A DNA stretch of 64,000 nucleotides, taken from the NCBI RefSeq assembly GCF_018129025.1, contig NZ_JAAEDI010000001.1, positions 186,001-250,000 of the forward strand. Reading direction: 5' to 3'. Shown here piece by piece: positions 28,855 to 37,503 of the stretch. Every line of letters begins with the position of its first letter. Position 1 is the stretch's first letter. Source of the DNA: Neoroseomonas terrae. Lineage in GTDB: Bacteria; Pseudomonadota; Alphaproteobacteria; Acetobacterales; Acetobacteraceae. The translations under genes and the position numbers were made by a program. Below the pieces are notes generated by a model. That model ran no database searches. It was given only the letters and a program-made list of their open reading frames with translations, and had not been told where the DNA came from.

Positions 28855-29883
28855 TCATGCCGGCGGCGGACTCCAGCGGGCGATCTCGGCCTGGATCTTC
28901 GATTCGTCCTCGCCGATCTGGCAGGCCTCGAAGCCGCGCCGCAGCCAGGGGCGGTTCAGGTCGCGGCCGATGAAAACGATCTTCGACTTCCGCGGATCGC
29001 CGTCCTTCACCTCGCCGATGAAGTCGCCATCGGCGATCATGTGCACGGCCTGGAAGGCGAAGCGGCGGCTTTCGTTCTCGTAGTAGAGGATGCCCTTGGT
29101 CCGCAGCAGGTCCTGGCCCTTCGACGCCAGCACCTGGGTGATCCAGGCGTTGAAGCGTTCCGGGTCGATCGGGTTCGAGACCTCGAAGGAGACGCTGTTG
29201 ACCTCGGAATCGTGCTCGTGGTCGTCGTCGCCGAACAGGAATTCCGGCTCGCGTTCCAGGATGCGTTCCAGGTTGAAGGCGTCGCGGCCGACCACGGCGT
29301 CGATCGGCACGTCGGACTTCGTCGCCCGGCGGATCTCGGCATAGGGGTTGATGGTGCGGATGCGGCGCTCGACCTCGGTGGCCTCCTCGGCGCTGACCAG
29401 GTCCATCTTGTTCAGCACGATGATGTCGGCGAAGGCGATCTGCTCCTGCGCCTCGCTGCTGTCGGACAGCCGCGCGGGCAGGTGCTTCGCATCCACGACC
29501 GTCACGATGGCATCGAGCTTGGTGGCGCGCTTCACGTCGTCATCGACGAAGAAGGTCTGCGCGACGGGGGCGGGGTCCGCCAGGCCCGTGGTCTCGACGA
29601 TGATGCCGTCGAACCTGTCGCGCCGCTTCATCAGCCCGCCGAGGATGCGGATCAGGTCGCCCCGCACGGTGCAGCAAATGCAGCCATTGTTCATTTCGAA
29701 CACTTCCTCGCCGGCATCCACGACGAGGTCGTTGTCCACCCCCAGCTCCCCGAACTCGTTGATCACCACGGCGAACTTCTTGCCGTGGTTCTCGGTCAGG
29801 ATGCGGTTCAGCAGGGTGGTCTTGCCGGCGCCGAGATAGCCGGTCAGCACCGTGACGGGCACGGGCTCCTTGGTGTCGCTCAC
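28855..29883 (-). CDS. COG0523 / CobW-family GTPase, putative metal chaperone
   Basis: The GTG at 29883 overlaps the stop of the receiver-like gene by 4 bases (GTGA), giving 342 residues. The motifs are Walker [16 protein letters not shown], the family zinc site [26 protein letters not shown], and the guanine motif VLNKMDL. A metal-binding linker with DDDHEHD separates the G domain from the CobW C-terminal domain ([20 protein letters not shown]). Members deliver zinc, cobalt or iron to client enzymes. Which metal is used here is unknown. No Zur-like site is obvious, because the gene is expressed with its upstream partner. Confidence 0.93.
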   Translation of the reverse strand: MSDTKEPVPVTVLTGYLGAGKTTLLNRILTENHGKKFAVVINEFGELGVDNDLVVDAGEEVFEMNNGCICCTVRGDLIRILGGLMKRRDRFDGIIVETTGLADPAPVAQTFFVDDDVKRATKLDAIVTVVDAKHLPARLSDSSEAQEQIAFADIIVLNKMDLVSAEEATEVERRIRTINPYAEIRRATKSDVPIDAVVGRDAFNLERILEREPEFLFGDDDHEHDSEVNSVSFEVSNPIDPERFNAWITQVLASKGQDLLRTKGILYYENESRRFAFQAVHMIADGDFIGEVKDGDPRKSKIVFIGRDLNRPWLRRGFEACQIGEDESKIQAEIARWSPPPA

Positions 29884-30689
29884 GGGGATTCTCCCGATGT
29901 GATGGTATCGCTTGCCGCCCATATGGGGTCGGCGGCGGCCGCGGCCACCCGGTCCTTCCGGAGCGCGACACGGGCCGCGACGATGGATGACAGCAGCGGG
30001 AACAGGAAACGGCGGCCTTCCTCGGCGTTCTCGGCCATGCGGCGGGCGGCGTTGGCGGCGGCGATGGCGCCGATGCGGTCCATCGCCTCCGCGACCGAAG
30101 CGCCGGCGGCGGCATAGGCCGCAGCATCCCCGCCATCCCGGAACAGCGGGACGAGCAGGGAGCCGGGCACCGCCATGGCCTCATCCTCCAGCGCCTCCAG
30201 CGCCGACGGGCCGTGGTCCTTGAGCAGGGCCTCGCGGTGGTCGGCGTCGAGCACCGGTGGGGGGGTCCGCAGCCGGCGGGCCTGGGCCAGGGCGGCGGCG
30301 AGTTCCTCCGGCGTGAAGGGGCGGACGAGCAGGACGTCGAAGCCCGCCTCCATCGCCTCGTCCTCCTCCCCGCGGCGGAGGCCGTCGGTGGTGCCGACTA
30401 GCGGCAGGTCGGCCTGCGGCGGCAGCCGGTCCCGCAGGCGCTGGGCGGCGTCCGGCCCATCGAAACCATCGCCGACGAAGGCCATGACGATGGCCTCGAT
30501 ATCTTCACGCAGCAGGATGTCCTCGGCGGTGTCCCAATCGGAAACGGGGAGCACCTCGTGTCCCGCTTCCTCGAGCACGCCCAGCGTCACCACGCGGGAA
30601 CTGGCCATCGGATCGACCAGCAGGATGCGGAGCGGCGGAAGGGTCTCGTCCGCTGCCTCCGGCCCCGTGGCGGCCGCCTGTTCGGACAC
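29880..30689 (-). CDS. Degenerate response-regulator receiver protein (pseudo-receiver)
   Basis: The 269-residue protein has a receiver-like first half: [37 protein letters not shown]. The acidic pair is reduced to one aspartate (VDP), the phospho-accepting aspartate position is MAFVGD with no aspartate in place, and the conserved lysine is arginine (LVRPF). It should therefore not be phosphorylated in the usual way. The alanine-rich helical second half (about residues 150-269) matches no output domain I know. It is translationally coupled to the COG0523 GTPase and lies 9 bases from the aminotransferase stop on the same strand. Confidence 0.8.
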   Translation of the reverse strand: MSEQAAATGPEAADETLPPLRILLVDPMASSRVVTLGVLEEAGHEVLPVSDWDTAEDILLREDIEAIVMAFVGDGFDGPDAAQRLRDRLPPQADLPLVGTTDGLRRGEEDEAMEAGFDVLLVRPFTPEELAAALAQARRLRTPPPVLDADHREALLKDHGPSALEALEDEAMAVPGSLLVPLFRDGGDAAAYAAAGASVAEAMDRIGAIAAANAARRMAENAEEGRRFLFPLLSSIVAARVALRKDRVAAAAADPIWAASDTITSGESP

Positions 30690-30698
30690 CGGTGCGCC

Positions 30699-32033
30699 TC
30701 AGGCCGCTTCGGCGCGGATCGCGTCGGTCAGCGTGCCGACGATCCGGTCGACATGCGGCTTCTCGACGATCAGCGGCGGGGAGAGCGCGACGATATCGCC
30801 GGTCACGCGCACCAGCACGCCCTTGTCGAAGCAGCGGCGGAACACGTCCATGGCGCGGGCACCGGGCTTGCCGGGGCGGGAGGACAGCTCGATGCCGCCG
30901 ATCAGGCCGAAGTCGCGAATGTCGATGACGTTCGGCGCATCCTTCATGGAATGCATCGCGTCCTGCCAGTACGGCTCGATGGCCTTCGCGCGGCCGGGCA
31001 GGTCCTCGGACTGATGGAGCTGCATCGTTGCGATGGCCGCCGCAGCGGCGAGCGGATGGCCGGAATAGGTGTAGCCGTGGAAGAACTCGATGCCGCCGGC
31101 GACGCCGTTCACCACCGCGTCATAGACGCCGTTCTTCACCGCGACCGCGCCCATCGGCACGGCGGCGTTGGTCAGGCCCTTGGCCATCGTCATGATGTCC
31201 GGCACGACGCCCAGCCGCTCGGCGCCGAAATTGGTGCCGAGGCGGCCGAAGCCGGTGATGACCTCGTCGAAGATCAGCAGGATGCCGTATTTGTCGCAGA
31301 TGTCGCGCAGGCGCTGCAGGTAACCGACCGGCGGCACCAGCACGCCGGTCGAGCCGGCGACCGGTTCCACCATCACGGCCGCGATGGTCTCGGCGCCATG
31401 CAGGGCGACCAGGGCTTCCAGCGTATCGGCCAGTTCGATGCCGTGCTCGGGCAGGCCGCGGCTGAAGGCGTTCTTCGCGGGCAGGTGCGTGGCCGGCAGG
31501 TGGTCCACGTAAGGCAGCAGCGCGCCGAACTGCTTGCGGTTGCCGCCGATGCCGCCCACCGACATGCCGCCGAAGCCGACGCCGTGATAGCCGCGCTCAC
31601 GCCCGATCATCCGCACCCGGCCCGCATCGCCCCGGGCCTTGTGGTAGGCCAGCGCGATCTTCAGCGCCGTGTCCGCGCTTTCCGACCCCGAATTGGTGAA
31701 GAACACGCGGTCCATGCCCTCGGGCGTCATCTCGGCGATGCGCGAGGCGGCCTCGAAGGCAATGGGATGGCCCAGCTGGAAGGTCGGCGCGTAGTCGAGG
31801 ATGGCGGCCTGCTTCTGGATGGCCTCCTTGATCTCGACGCGGCCGTGGCCGGCGTTGCAGCACCAGAGACCGGCGGTGCCGTCCAGGATCTCCTTCCCCT
31901 CGGGCGTGTAGTAGGACATGCCCTCGGCCCGGGCGAGCATCCGGGAGGTGTCGCCCTTGAAGTACTTGTTGTCGGAGAAGGGCATCCAATAGGCGTCCAG
32001 GGAGTTCGGACGCGGCACGCTGATCTCGTTCAT
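30699..32033 (-). CDS. Omega-amino acid--pyruvate aminotransferase (class III)
   Basis: Started at the ATG at 32033, the product has 444 residues. It shows the subfamily start DAYWMPFSDNKYFKGDTSRM, FTNSGSESADTALKIA, MIGRERGYHGVGFGGMSVGG, FDEVITGFGRLG with the PLP aspartate at 256, and the PLP lysine at 285 in TMAKGLTN. FFHGYTYSGHPLA follows. It matches beta-alanine/omega-amino acid:pyruvate transaminases, which make malonate semialdehyde or other aldehydes plus alanine. Substrate range is inferred from family only. It is the first gene of a likely operon with the receiver-like and COG0523 genes. Confidence 0.92.
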   Translation of the reverse strand: MNEISVPRPNSLDAYWMPFSDNKYFKGDTSRMLARAEGMSYYTPEGKEILDGTAGLWCCNAGHGRVEIKEAIQKQAAILDYAPTFQLGHPIAFEAASRIAEMTPEGMDRVFFTNSGSESADTALKIALAYHKARGDAGRVRMIGRERGYHGVGFGGMSVGGIGGNRKQFGALLPYVDHLPATHLPAKNAFSRGLPEHGIELADTLEALVALHGAETIAAVMVEPVAGSTGVLVPPVGYLQRLRDICDKYGILLIFDEVITGFGRLGTNFGAERLGVVPDIMTMAKGLTNAAVPMGAVAVKNGVYDAVVNGVAGGIEFFHGYTYSGHPLAAAAAIATMQLHQSEDLPGRAKAIEPYWQDAMHSMKDAPNVIDIRDFGLIGGIELSSRPGKPGARAMDVFRRCFDKGVLVRVTGDIVALSPPLIVEKPHVDRIVGTLTDAIRAEAA

Positions 32034-32084
32034 CGGGGCCTCCGGGGCACGGCAGGCCGGCAAACAACACCGTGCAGCGCCCGG

Positions 32085-32105
32085 GGGCAAGCGGGGCCCT
32101 TGCCC
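32085..32105. promoter_or_regulatory. Hairpin/dyad in the aminotransferase-antiporter divergent region
   Basis: GGGCAAG (32085-32091) and CTTGCCC (32099-32105) form a perfect 7-bp dyad with a 7-base spacer. It lies 52 bases ahead of the minus-strand aminotransferase start and 58 ahead of the antiporter start. It could be an operator or only a GC-rich coincidence. Confidence 0.25.
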
Positions 32106-32163
32106 GGAGTCCTAAAACACGGCCCGATGCGGCCCGGCGGACTGGCAGGACACGACGGCGCGC

Positions 32164-33327
32164 ATGGTGAGTTTGGATATGGCGAGCGTGGTGGCCGTCT
32201 TCGCCGCCATGACCCTGGCTGCCGCGCTGCCGGCCCTGTTTCCCCGGCTCATCATCCCCGGCGTCGTGCTCGAGATCGCCGCGGGGGTCGCCATCGGGCC
32301 GCAAGGGCTGAACCTGGTTCATGCCGGCCCGATCATCACGGGGCTGTCCACGCTGGGCCTCTGCGTCCTGTTCCTGCTCGCGGGGTTCGAGGTCGATCCC
32401 GACGTGCTGAAGGGCCGGCCCCTGCGACTCGCCTGGCGTGGCTGGGGGCTCTCGGCCCTGCTGGCCGGCGGGGCAACCTTCGCTATGGCCGGGCTCGGGT
32501 TGATCGATGCGCCTCTGCTCACCGCGCTGGCACTGACGACCACGGCCGTCGGCGCATTGCTGCCAATCCTGCGCGATGCCGGCCGGCTCGGTCCACCCTA
32601 TGGGCCGATCGTACTGGCTACCGGTGCGGTCGGTGAAGCGGCACCGCTGATCGCGCTGTCCCTCATCCTTGCGGGCGGGGTGGAGGCCATCGGACAGGCC
32701 CTGATCCTGATCGCCTTCGCGATCGGCGCGGGCGCGGCGGTGATGGTCGCTGCGCGCACCACCCATGGGCGCCTGGCCGCCCTCGTCGCGCGGACGATGG
32801 GCAGTTCGGGCCAGTTCCCCCTTCGGCTGGTGCTGCTGCTGATGGTGCTGCTCATCACGCTATCCGAGGAGCTGCGCATCGATCTGGTGCTCGGCGCCTT
32901 CGTCGCGGGCGCCGTGGTCCGTGCCGCCCTGCCGCATCACCAGCATGAGGCACTGCTGACCCGCCTCGATGGCCTCGGCTACGGATTCCTGATCCCGATC
33001 TTCTTCATCGCCTCCGGTGTGCGGCTCGATGTCGTCGCGCTGGTCACGGACATCCGCGCCATGGCGATGGTGCCGGTCTTCGCGCTGCTCATGCTCGCGG
33101 TGCGCGGCCTGCCCGTGATGCTGCTGGCGCGGCGGGACCTCGACCTGCCACGCCGGCAGGCCCTCGCGCTTCACGCCGGGACGCAATTGCCGCTGGTCGT
33201 CGCCATCGCCGCCATAGCGGTCCAGGCACAAATCATGCCTCCGTGGCAGGCGGCGAGCCTGATCGGCGGGGGCGTGCTGACAATGCTGATCTACCCGACG
33301 CTTGGGCTGCTGCGGCTGGGGCGATAG
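32164..33327 (+). CDS. Monovalent cation:proton antiporter (CPA2 family)
   Basis: The 387-residue membrane protein has about 11-13 hydrophobic segments and Na+/H+ exchanger (KefB/NapA-like) features: LIIPGVVLEIAAGVAIGPQG, ALTTTAVGALLPILRDAG, LATGAVGEAAPLIAL, LRIDLVLGAFVAGAVVRAAL and IPIFFIASGVRLDV. There is no C-terminal TrkA-N/RCK domain, so it is a membrane-domain-only antiporter. It is divergent from the aminotransferase gene and is followed 32 bases later by a glutathione transferase gene. The ion specificity is not evident. Confidence 0.9.
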   Translation: MVSLDMASVVAVFAAMTLAAALPALFPRLIIPGVVLEIAAGVAIGPQGLNLVHAGPIITGLSTLGLCVLFLLAGFEVDPDVLKGRPLRLAWRGWGLSALLAGGATFAMAGLGLIDAPLLTALALTTTAVGALLPILRDAGRLGPPYGPIVLATGAVGEAAPLIALSLILAGGVEAIGQALILIAFAIGAGAAVMVAARTTHGRLAALVARTMGSSGQFPLRLVLLLMVLLITLSEELRIDLVLGAFVAGAVVRAALPHHQHEALLTRLDGLGYGFLIPIFFIASGVRLDVVALVTDIRAMAMVPVFALLMLAVRGLPVMLLARRDLDLPRRQALALHAGTQLPLVVAIAAIAVQAQIMPPWQAASLIGGGVLTMLIYPTLGLLRLGR

Positions 33328-33359
33328 TGTCCCGCCCGCGCCGGGAGGAGGGCGCTGGC

Positions 33360-34013
33360 ATGAAGGACGGTCGCCTCGTTATCGGCAACAAGCGGTATTC
33401 GTCCTGGTCGTTGCGCGGCTGGCTGGCCGTGCAGCTCGCCGGGCTGGATGTGGATGTCTCCGTCGTACCGCTGGCCGGCGGATCGACGGCGGAGATCAAG
33501 CGCCTGACGCCCTCGGGGACCGTGCCCTACCTCGAACACGGCGATGCGCGAGTATGGGAAAGCCTCGCCATCCTGGAATACTGCGCCGAGTTCGCGCCCG
33601 CCCTGTGGCCCGCGGACCGGGCCGCGCGGGCTGCCGCCCGTTCCATCGCCTCCGAGATGCATGCCGGCTTCCGCGAGCTGCGGATGGCCATGCCGATGAA
33701 CATCCTGCGCGAATTCCCCGGCCAGCGCCGCACTGACGGCGCGCTCGCCGACATCGCCCGCATCGAGGCGATTTGGGCCGGGTCGCTCGCCGCCCATGGC
33801 GGCCCCTTTCTGTTCGGCGCGGCGATGACCGGGGCGGATATCATGTTCGCCCCCGTGGTGTGCCGCTTCCTCACCTGGCAGCCCGAACTGAGCGAGACCT
33901 CCAAGGCCTATGTCGCCGCCGTCCGCGCCCATCCGCTGATGGAACGCTGGTATGCCGATGCCGCCACCGAGCCTTCGGAATGGCTGCTCGACAAGTACGA
34001 GAACCCCGCATGA
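33360..34013 (+). CDS. Glutathione S-transferase family protein
   Basis: The ATG at 33360 gives 217 residues and a natural thioredoxin-fold start: LVIGNKRYSSWSLRGWLA, with YSSWS as the likely glutathione-activating serine region. LTPSGTVPYLEHGDARVWES carries the cis-proline and glutathione-binding glutamate-serine. The helical C-terminal domain includes FLFGAAMTGADIMFAPVV. It is a cytosolic detoxification or isomerase enzyme of unknown substrate. It overlaps the downstream VOC-protein gene by 4 bases (ATGA). Confidence 0.9.
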   Translation: MKDGRLVIGNKRYSSWSLRGWLAVQLAGLDVDVSVVPLAGGSTAEIKRLTPSGTVPYLEHGDARVWESLAILEYCAEFAPALWPADRAARAAARSIASEMHAGFRELRMAMPMNILREFPGQRRTDGALADIARIEAIWAGSLAAHGGPFLFGAAMTGADIMFAPVVCRFLTWQPELSETSKAYVAAVRAHPLMERWYADAATEPSEWLLDKYENPA

Positions 34014-34897
34014 CCAACGTCGCCGTCGCCCTCGACCATGTCGGCGTCGCCGCGCGGGACCTCGGTCCGCTGACCGCCGCCTATGAACGGCTCGGCTTCG
34101 CGCTGTCGCCCATCGCCCAGCAATCCGGCCGCCGACGGCCGGACCTGCCGGTGGAGCAGTTCGGCTCCGGCAATCGCTGCGCCTTCCTAAAACACGGCTA
34201 CATCGAGCTGATCGCGATCCTCGACCCGGCGCTGTACGACAACACGCTGAATCGTTTCCTCGATCGGTATGCCGGGATGCACATCCTGGCTCTGGCTGTC
34301 ACGGATGCCGAGGCGAACCTCGCGCGGCTGCGCGCCGCCGGCCTCGATATCCCCGGCATCGCCTGGCTGGAGCGCCCGGTCGAGACCGGCGGCCCCATCG
34401 CGAAATTCGCGCGCTTACCCTTCCCAGACCCGCCCGAGGGCCGCGTGCAGCTGATCAAGCACCTGACGCCCGAGCTGGTCTGGAACCCCCGCTGGATGGA
34501 CCACACCAACAAGGCGGAAGCGCTGGAGGAAGTCATCCTAACCGCCGCCGAACCGGCCGAGACCGCCACCCGCCTGTCGCGCCTGACCGGATTGCCGGTG
34601 GAACCCGACCCCGCTGGCGGCTTCCTGCTGCGGTTTCCGGGTGCAGCGGGCGCAGCCGGCCCCTTCGCGCCGGTGATGGAAACCCGTGTCCGGATGCTGA
34701 CGGAAGCGGCACTGCCGAACGTGCTGCCTGGCATGACGCCGGCAGCCTCGCCGTTCATGGCAGGAATGGTGATCCGGACGTCGGACGGCGGGGCGGCGGC
34801 GCGGCAGGTGCTGAAAGGCATCCCCACGGTCGATGCTCCGGCGGGCGTCATGGTTGCGCCTGCTTTTGCCGGTGGAGCCGCCGTGGTGTTCGCGTGA
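34010..34897 (+). CDS. VOC superfamily (glyoxalase-like) protein
   Basis: The ATG overlaps the glutathione transferase stop by 4 bases, giving 295 residues. ALDHVGVAARDLGPLTAAYE at the N-terminus and FLKHGYIELIAILDPAL are typical of the vicinal-oxygen-chelate Glyoxalase_3 domain, with the histidine and glutamate of a metal site. A second, less conserved module occupies residues 150-295. The coupling to a glutathione transferase suggests a shared detoxification or ring-cleavage role, but neither substrate is known. Confidence 0.85.
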   Translation: MTNVAVALDHVGVAARDLGPLTAAYERLGFALSPIAQQSGRRRPDLPVEQFGSGNRCAFLKHGYIELIAILDPALYDNTLNRFLDRYAGMHILALAVTDAEANLARLRAAGLDIPGIAWLERPVETGGPIAKFARLPFPDPPEGRVQLIKHLTPELVWNPRWMDHTNKAEALEEVILTAAEPAETATRLSRLTGLPVEPDPAGGFLLRFPGAAGAAGPFAPVMETRVRMLTEAALPNVLPGMTPAASPFMAGMVIRTSDGGAAARQVLKGIPTVDAPAGVMVAPAFAGGAAVVFA

Positions 34898-34943
34898 AGA
34901 GGAAAGGGCCGGAGGGGAACTGCCCCGAATCATTCCCCTCCAC

Positions 34944-35783
34944 ATGGCTACGTGCCGCCAAGCACGGCCAGCGCCAAGCAGACAGAAAAAGGAGGGGGTT
35001 CGGGGGAGTTCTCTCCCCCGACCTGCGCGCGCCCTGACCGGCTTCGCGAAGATCGTCGGCGCCTCGCTCCGCACCTACTACGCGCCGGGCCGTGCCGAGC
35101 TGCTGGATGGCTTCTATCGCCGCTTCCTCGCCCCCGGCGATCTCGCCTTTGACATCGGCACCCATGTCGGCGACCGCACGGCGTCCTTCCGGCGGCTTGG
35201 CGCACGGGTGGTCGCGGTGGAGCCGCAACCGCAACTGGCCCGGGCTCTGCGACTGATCTTCCACGGCGATCCGGGCGTGACACTGGTGCCGGCGCTGGTT
35301 GGCGCTGAACCCGGCGAGGCCGTCCTACGGCTGAACAGCGCGAACCCCACCGTCGCCACCGCCAGCACCGACTTCATTGCGGCGGCGCATGGCGCGGGGG
35401 GTTGGGAGGGGCAACGATGGGATGCCGAGATCGCCCGACCGGTCACGACGCTGGATGCGCTGGCCGCCGAGCATGGCGAACCTACCTTCGTGAAGATCGA
35501 CGTGGAGGGATTCGAGGCGGCGGTGCTGCGCGGCCTGTCCCGCCCACCGCGCGCATTGTCCTTCGAGTTCACGACGATTCAGCGCCGCGTGGCCGCGGAG
35601 TGCCTGCCGCTGCTGGCGGCGCTCGGCTACCGCGCCTTCAATGCCTGTCTTGGCGAAACCATGCGCTTTGGGCATGCGGCGCCGATCGACGCTGACGCCA
35701 TGCGCCGCTGGATCGAGGCGCTGCCGCATGCGGCGAACAGCGGGGACGTTTATGCTTGCCTGGAAGCCGGACGGCTCGTGTAG
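34944..35783 (+). CDS. FkbM family methyltransferase, N-terminus encoded by a dispersed repeat
   Basis: The catalytic part has the SAM-binding motif LAFDIGTHVGDRTASFRRLG, VVAVEPQPQLARAL, VTTLDALAAEH and FVKIDVEGFEAAVLRGL. This is typical of FkbM-type O-methyltransferases, which act on sugars or other polar metabolites. The start is uncertain. The conserved domain begins near residue 30, and the only ATG after the preceding stop is at 34944. From there translation runs through repeat copy C, adding residues such as QKKEGVRGSSLPRP that look non-functional. No good ribosome-binding site is seen. Length would be 279 residues. Confidence 0.8.
   Translation: MATCRQARPAPSRQKKEGVRGSSLPRPARALTGFAKIVGASLRTYYAPGRAELLDGFYRRFLAPGDLAFDIGTHVGDRTASFRRLGARVVAVEPQPQLARALRLIFHGDPGVTLVPALVGAEPGEAVLRLNSANPTVATASTDFIAAAHGAGGWEGQRWDAEIARPVTTLDALAAEHGEPTFVKIDVEGFEAAVLRGLSRPPRALSFEFTTIQRRVAAECLPLLAALGYRAFNACLGETMRFGHAAPIDADAMRRWIEALPHAANSGDVYACLEAGRLV
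34980..35019 (+). repeat. Dispersed repeat, copy C
   Basis: This copy is identical over 40 bases to copy A on the other strand (28579-28618). About 30-60 bases upstream, 34912-34941 (GGAGGGGAACTGCCCCGAAT, then TTCCCCTCC) resembles a decayed oppositely oriented arm, giving the same inverted layout as the 28.6-28.8 kb pair but with a shorter centre. It lies between the VOC gene and the FkbM methyltransferase and enters the latter's reading frame. Confidence 0.85.
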
Positions 35784-35784
35784 T

Positions 35785-36423
35785 TCACGGGCGGAGATAG
35801 CCGAGCACCACCTCGACCACATGCCGCTCGCGCGCTTCCAGCGCGGCCCCGGTGCCGAGGTCCTGGCCGAAGATGGTGGACAGCGTATGCCGGTTCGCCA
35901 CCCAGAAATGGCCGAGGCCGAGCATCGTCACGTAGAGCTGCATCGGGTCCACGTCTCCCCGGAACTCCCCGCTTTCCGCCCCGCGCGCCATCACGTCCCG
36001 CAGGCTGTCCACCAGCGGGGAGTACATCGCCGGCACTTCGGCGCTGCGTTGGAGGTAGGCGGCGCGGTGGATGTTCTCCTGGTTCAGCAGGGCCACGAAC
36101 TCCGGGTGCGCTGCGGTGTAGCGCAGGTTGAACCGGACAAGGCGGGCCATGGCCTCGGCGGGCGGCAGGTGGTCCACGTCGACCTCCCGCTCCTCCGCGC
36201 GCTTGGCGGCGTAGGCGCGCTCCAGCACGGTCAGCCAGAGTTCTTCCTTCGAGCCGAAATGCGCATAGAGCATCCGCTTGTTGGCGCCGGACCGGGCGGC
36301 AATCTCGTCCACCCGCGCGCCGGCCAGCCCATTCAACGCGAACTCGGCGAGCGCGGCGTCCAGGATGCGCTGCCGCGTCGCCGCGGCACGCGCCGACAGC
36401 GGTCGCGGCAGTTGATCTTCCAT
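35785..36423 (-). CDS. TetR family transcriptional regulator
   Basis: The 212-residue protein has a TetR N-terminal helix-turn-helix: TRQRILDAALAEFALNGLAG, then ARVDEIAARSGANKRMLYAHF and GSKEELW. The C-terminal ligand domain (about 85-212) resembles the RutR-like TetR_C group. Its ATG directly follows the stop of the epimerase-type gene upstream on the same strand, so the two form an operon and the regulator may control it. No clear operator was found ahead of the operon. The 3' end comes within one base of the convergent methyltransferase stop. Confidence 0.9.
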   Translation of the reverse strand: MEDQLPRPLSARAAATRQRILDAALAEFALNGLAGARVDEIAARSGANKRMLYAHFGSKEELWLTVLERAYAAKRAEEREVDVDHLPPAEAMARLVRFNLRYTAAHPEFVALLNQENIHRAAYLQRSAEVPAMYSPLVDSLRDVMARGAESGEFRGDVDPMQLYVTMLGLGHFWVANRHTLSTIFGQDLGTGAALEARERHVVEVVLGYLRP

Positions 36424-37443
36424 TCAGAACTTCCCGTCACGCACTTCGAACTTGGTCGCCTTGCCGAGCGAACGGCCGCCGCTTTGCACCCAATCCGCCA
36501 CCCAGTCCATCATCGTCGTCAGCGCTACCGTGGGATAGCCGAAGGTGGCGAAGGCCCGACCGGCATTAGACAGCAGCGCGTCGGGCGCTTCCTCGCCTTC
36601 CAGCACCGGCGCCTTGCCGAAGCGCGCGCCGAATTGCTGCGCGGCCCAGCGGATCGAGACCGTCTCCGGCCCCGTGACGTTCAGGATGGGGCAGGAGGCA
36701 TCGGCGCGGGGCAGGGCGCGCAGCGTCCAGGCATTGGCATCGCCCTGCCAGATGACGTTGGCGTGGCCCATGGCAAGCGGCACCGGCGTGCCGGCCAGCA
36801 CCTTCGTCGCGACGTCGTGCAGCACGCCGTATCGCAGGTCGATCGCATAGTTCAGCCTGATGCCGAAGCAGGCCGTCGCCCGCGTCGCCGCGGCATGCTG
36901 GAAGACCCGCTCGCGGCCGAGGCAGGAGGCGGCGTAATCACCGATGGGCGCCGGGGCCATGTCCTCCGTCGCGCCGCCCGAAATGACCGGCACCAGCCGC
37001 TGCACGTTGCCGGTCGAGAAGAAGACGATGCGGGAAGCCGCGTAGCGCTCCGCGACCATCGCGGGCAGCAGCACGTTCATTGCCCAGGTCAGGGGTTCGT
37101 TGCCGGTCGCACCGAACTTCATCGCCGCCATGAAGACCACGTTCGGCGCGTCCGGCAGGGCGGCCAGCACCGCGCGGTCCAGCAGGTCGGCGGCAAGGCA
37201 TTCGATGCCCCAGGATTCCATCCGTGCGCGCAGCGCGGGCTCCGACCAGCGCGCCACGGCGATGACGCGCCGGGCCGGGTCGGCCCGCTTCGCCTGGCGG
37301 CACAGCGTCGGGCCCATCTTGCCGGCGGCGCCGAGCACGAGAATGTCGCCCGGCACGCTGGCGAGATCGGCGGCCAGCACTGGATCGGGGCGCGAAAGCA
37401 CCTCCTCGAGCGCAGCTTCGTCGGCGATGGTCGGGTGCGGCAC
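36424..37443 (-). CDS. NAD-dependent epimerase/dehydratase family protein
   Basis: I chose the GTG at 37443 because AGGAGG (37451-37456) lies seven bases ahead. The ATG at 37464 has its AAGG immediately adjacent, with no spacer. The 339-residue protein has the Rossmann motif DILVLGAAGKMGPTLCRQA, a core VVFMAAMKFGATGNEPLTWA, SRIVFFSTGNVQRL and a YAASCLGRERVF segment where the YxxxK-type catalytic motif would be, with R in place of K. A variant or inactive active site is possible. The family acts on nucleotide sugars or other alcohols. The gene is followed immediately by its TetR partner. Confidence 0.82.
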   Translation of the reverse strand: MPHPTIADEAALEEVLSRPDPVLAADLASVPGDILVLGAAGKMGPTLCRQAKRADPARRVIAVARWSEPALRARMESWGIECLAADLLDRAVLAALPDAPNVVFMAAMKFGATGNEPLTWAMNVLLPAMVAERYAASRIVFFSTGNVQRLVPVISGGATEDMAPAPIGDYAASCLGRERVFQHAAATRATACFGIRLNYAIDLRYGVLHDVATKVLAGTPVPLAMGHANVIWQGDANAWTLRALPRADASCPILNVTGPETVSIRWAAQQFGARFGKAPVLEGEEAPDALLSNAGRAFATFGYPTVALTTMMDWVADWVQSGGRSLGKATKFEVRDGKF

Positions 37444-37503
37444 GTCGGTTCCTCCTGCCGGCATCCTTGCGCCGGGCAGGAAGCGTGTCCATCGAAGGGG
37501 GGC

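Noticed and set aside
32110-34198. Shared 14-mer TCCTAAAACACGGC at 32110-32123 and 34185-34198
   Set aside because: One copy is intergenic and the other in coding sequence of the VOC gene. Flanks do not match, so this is probably chance.
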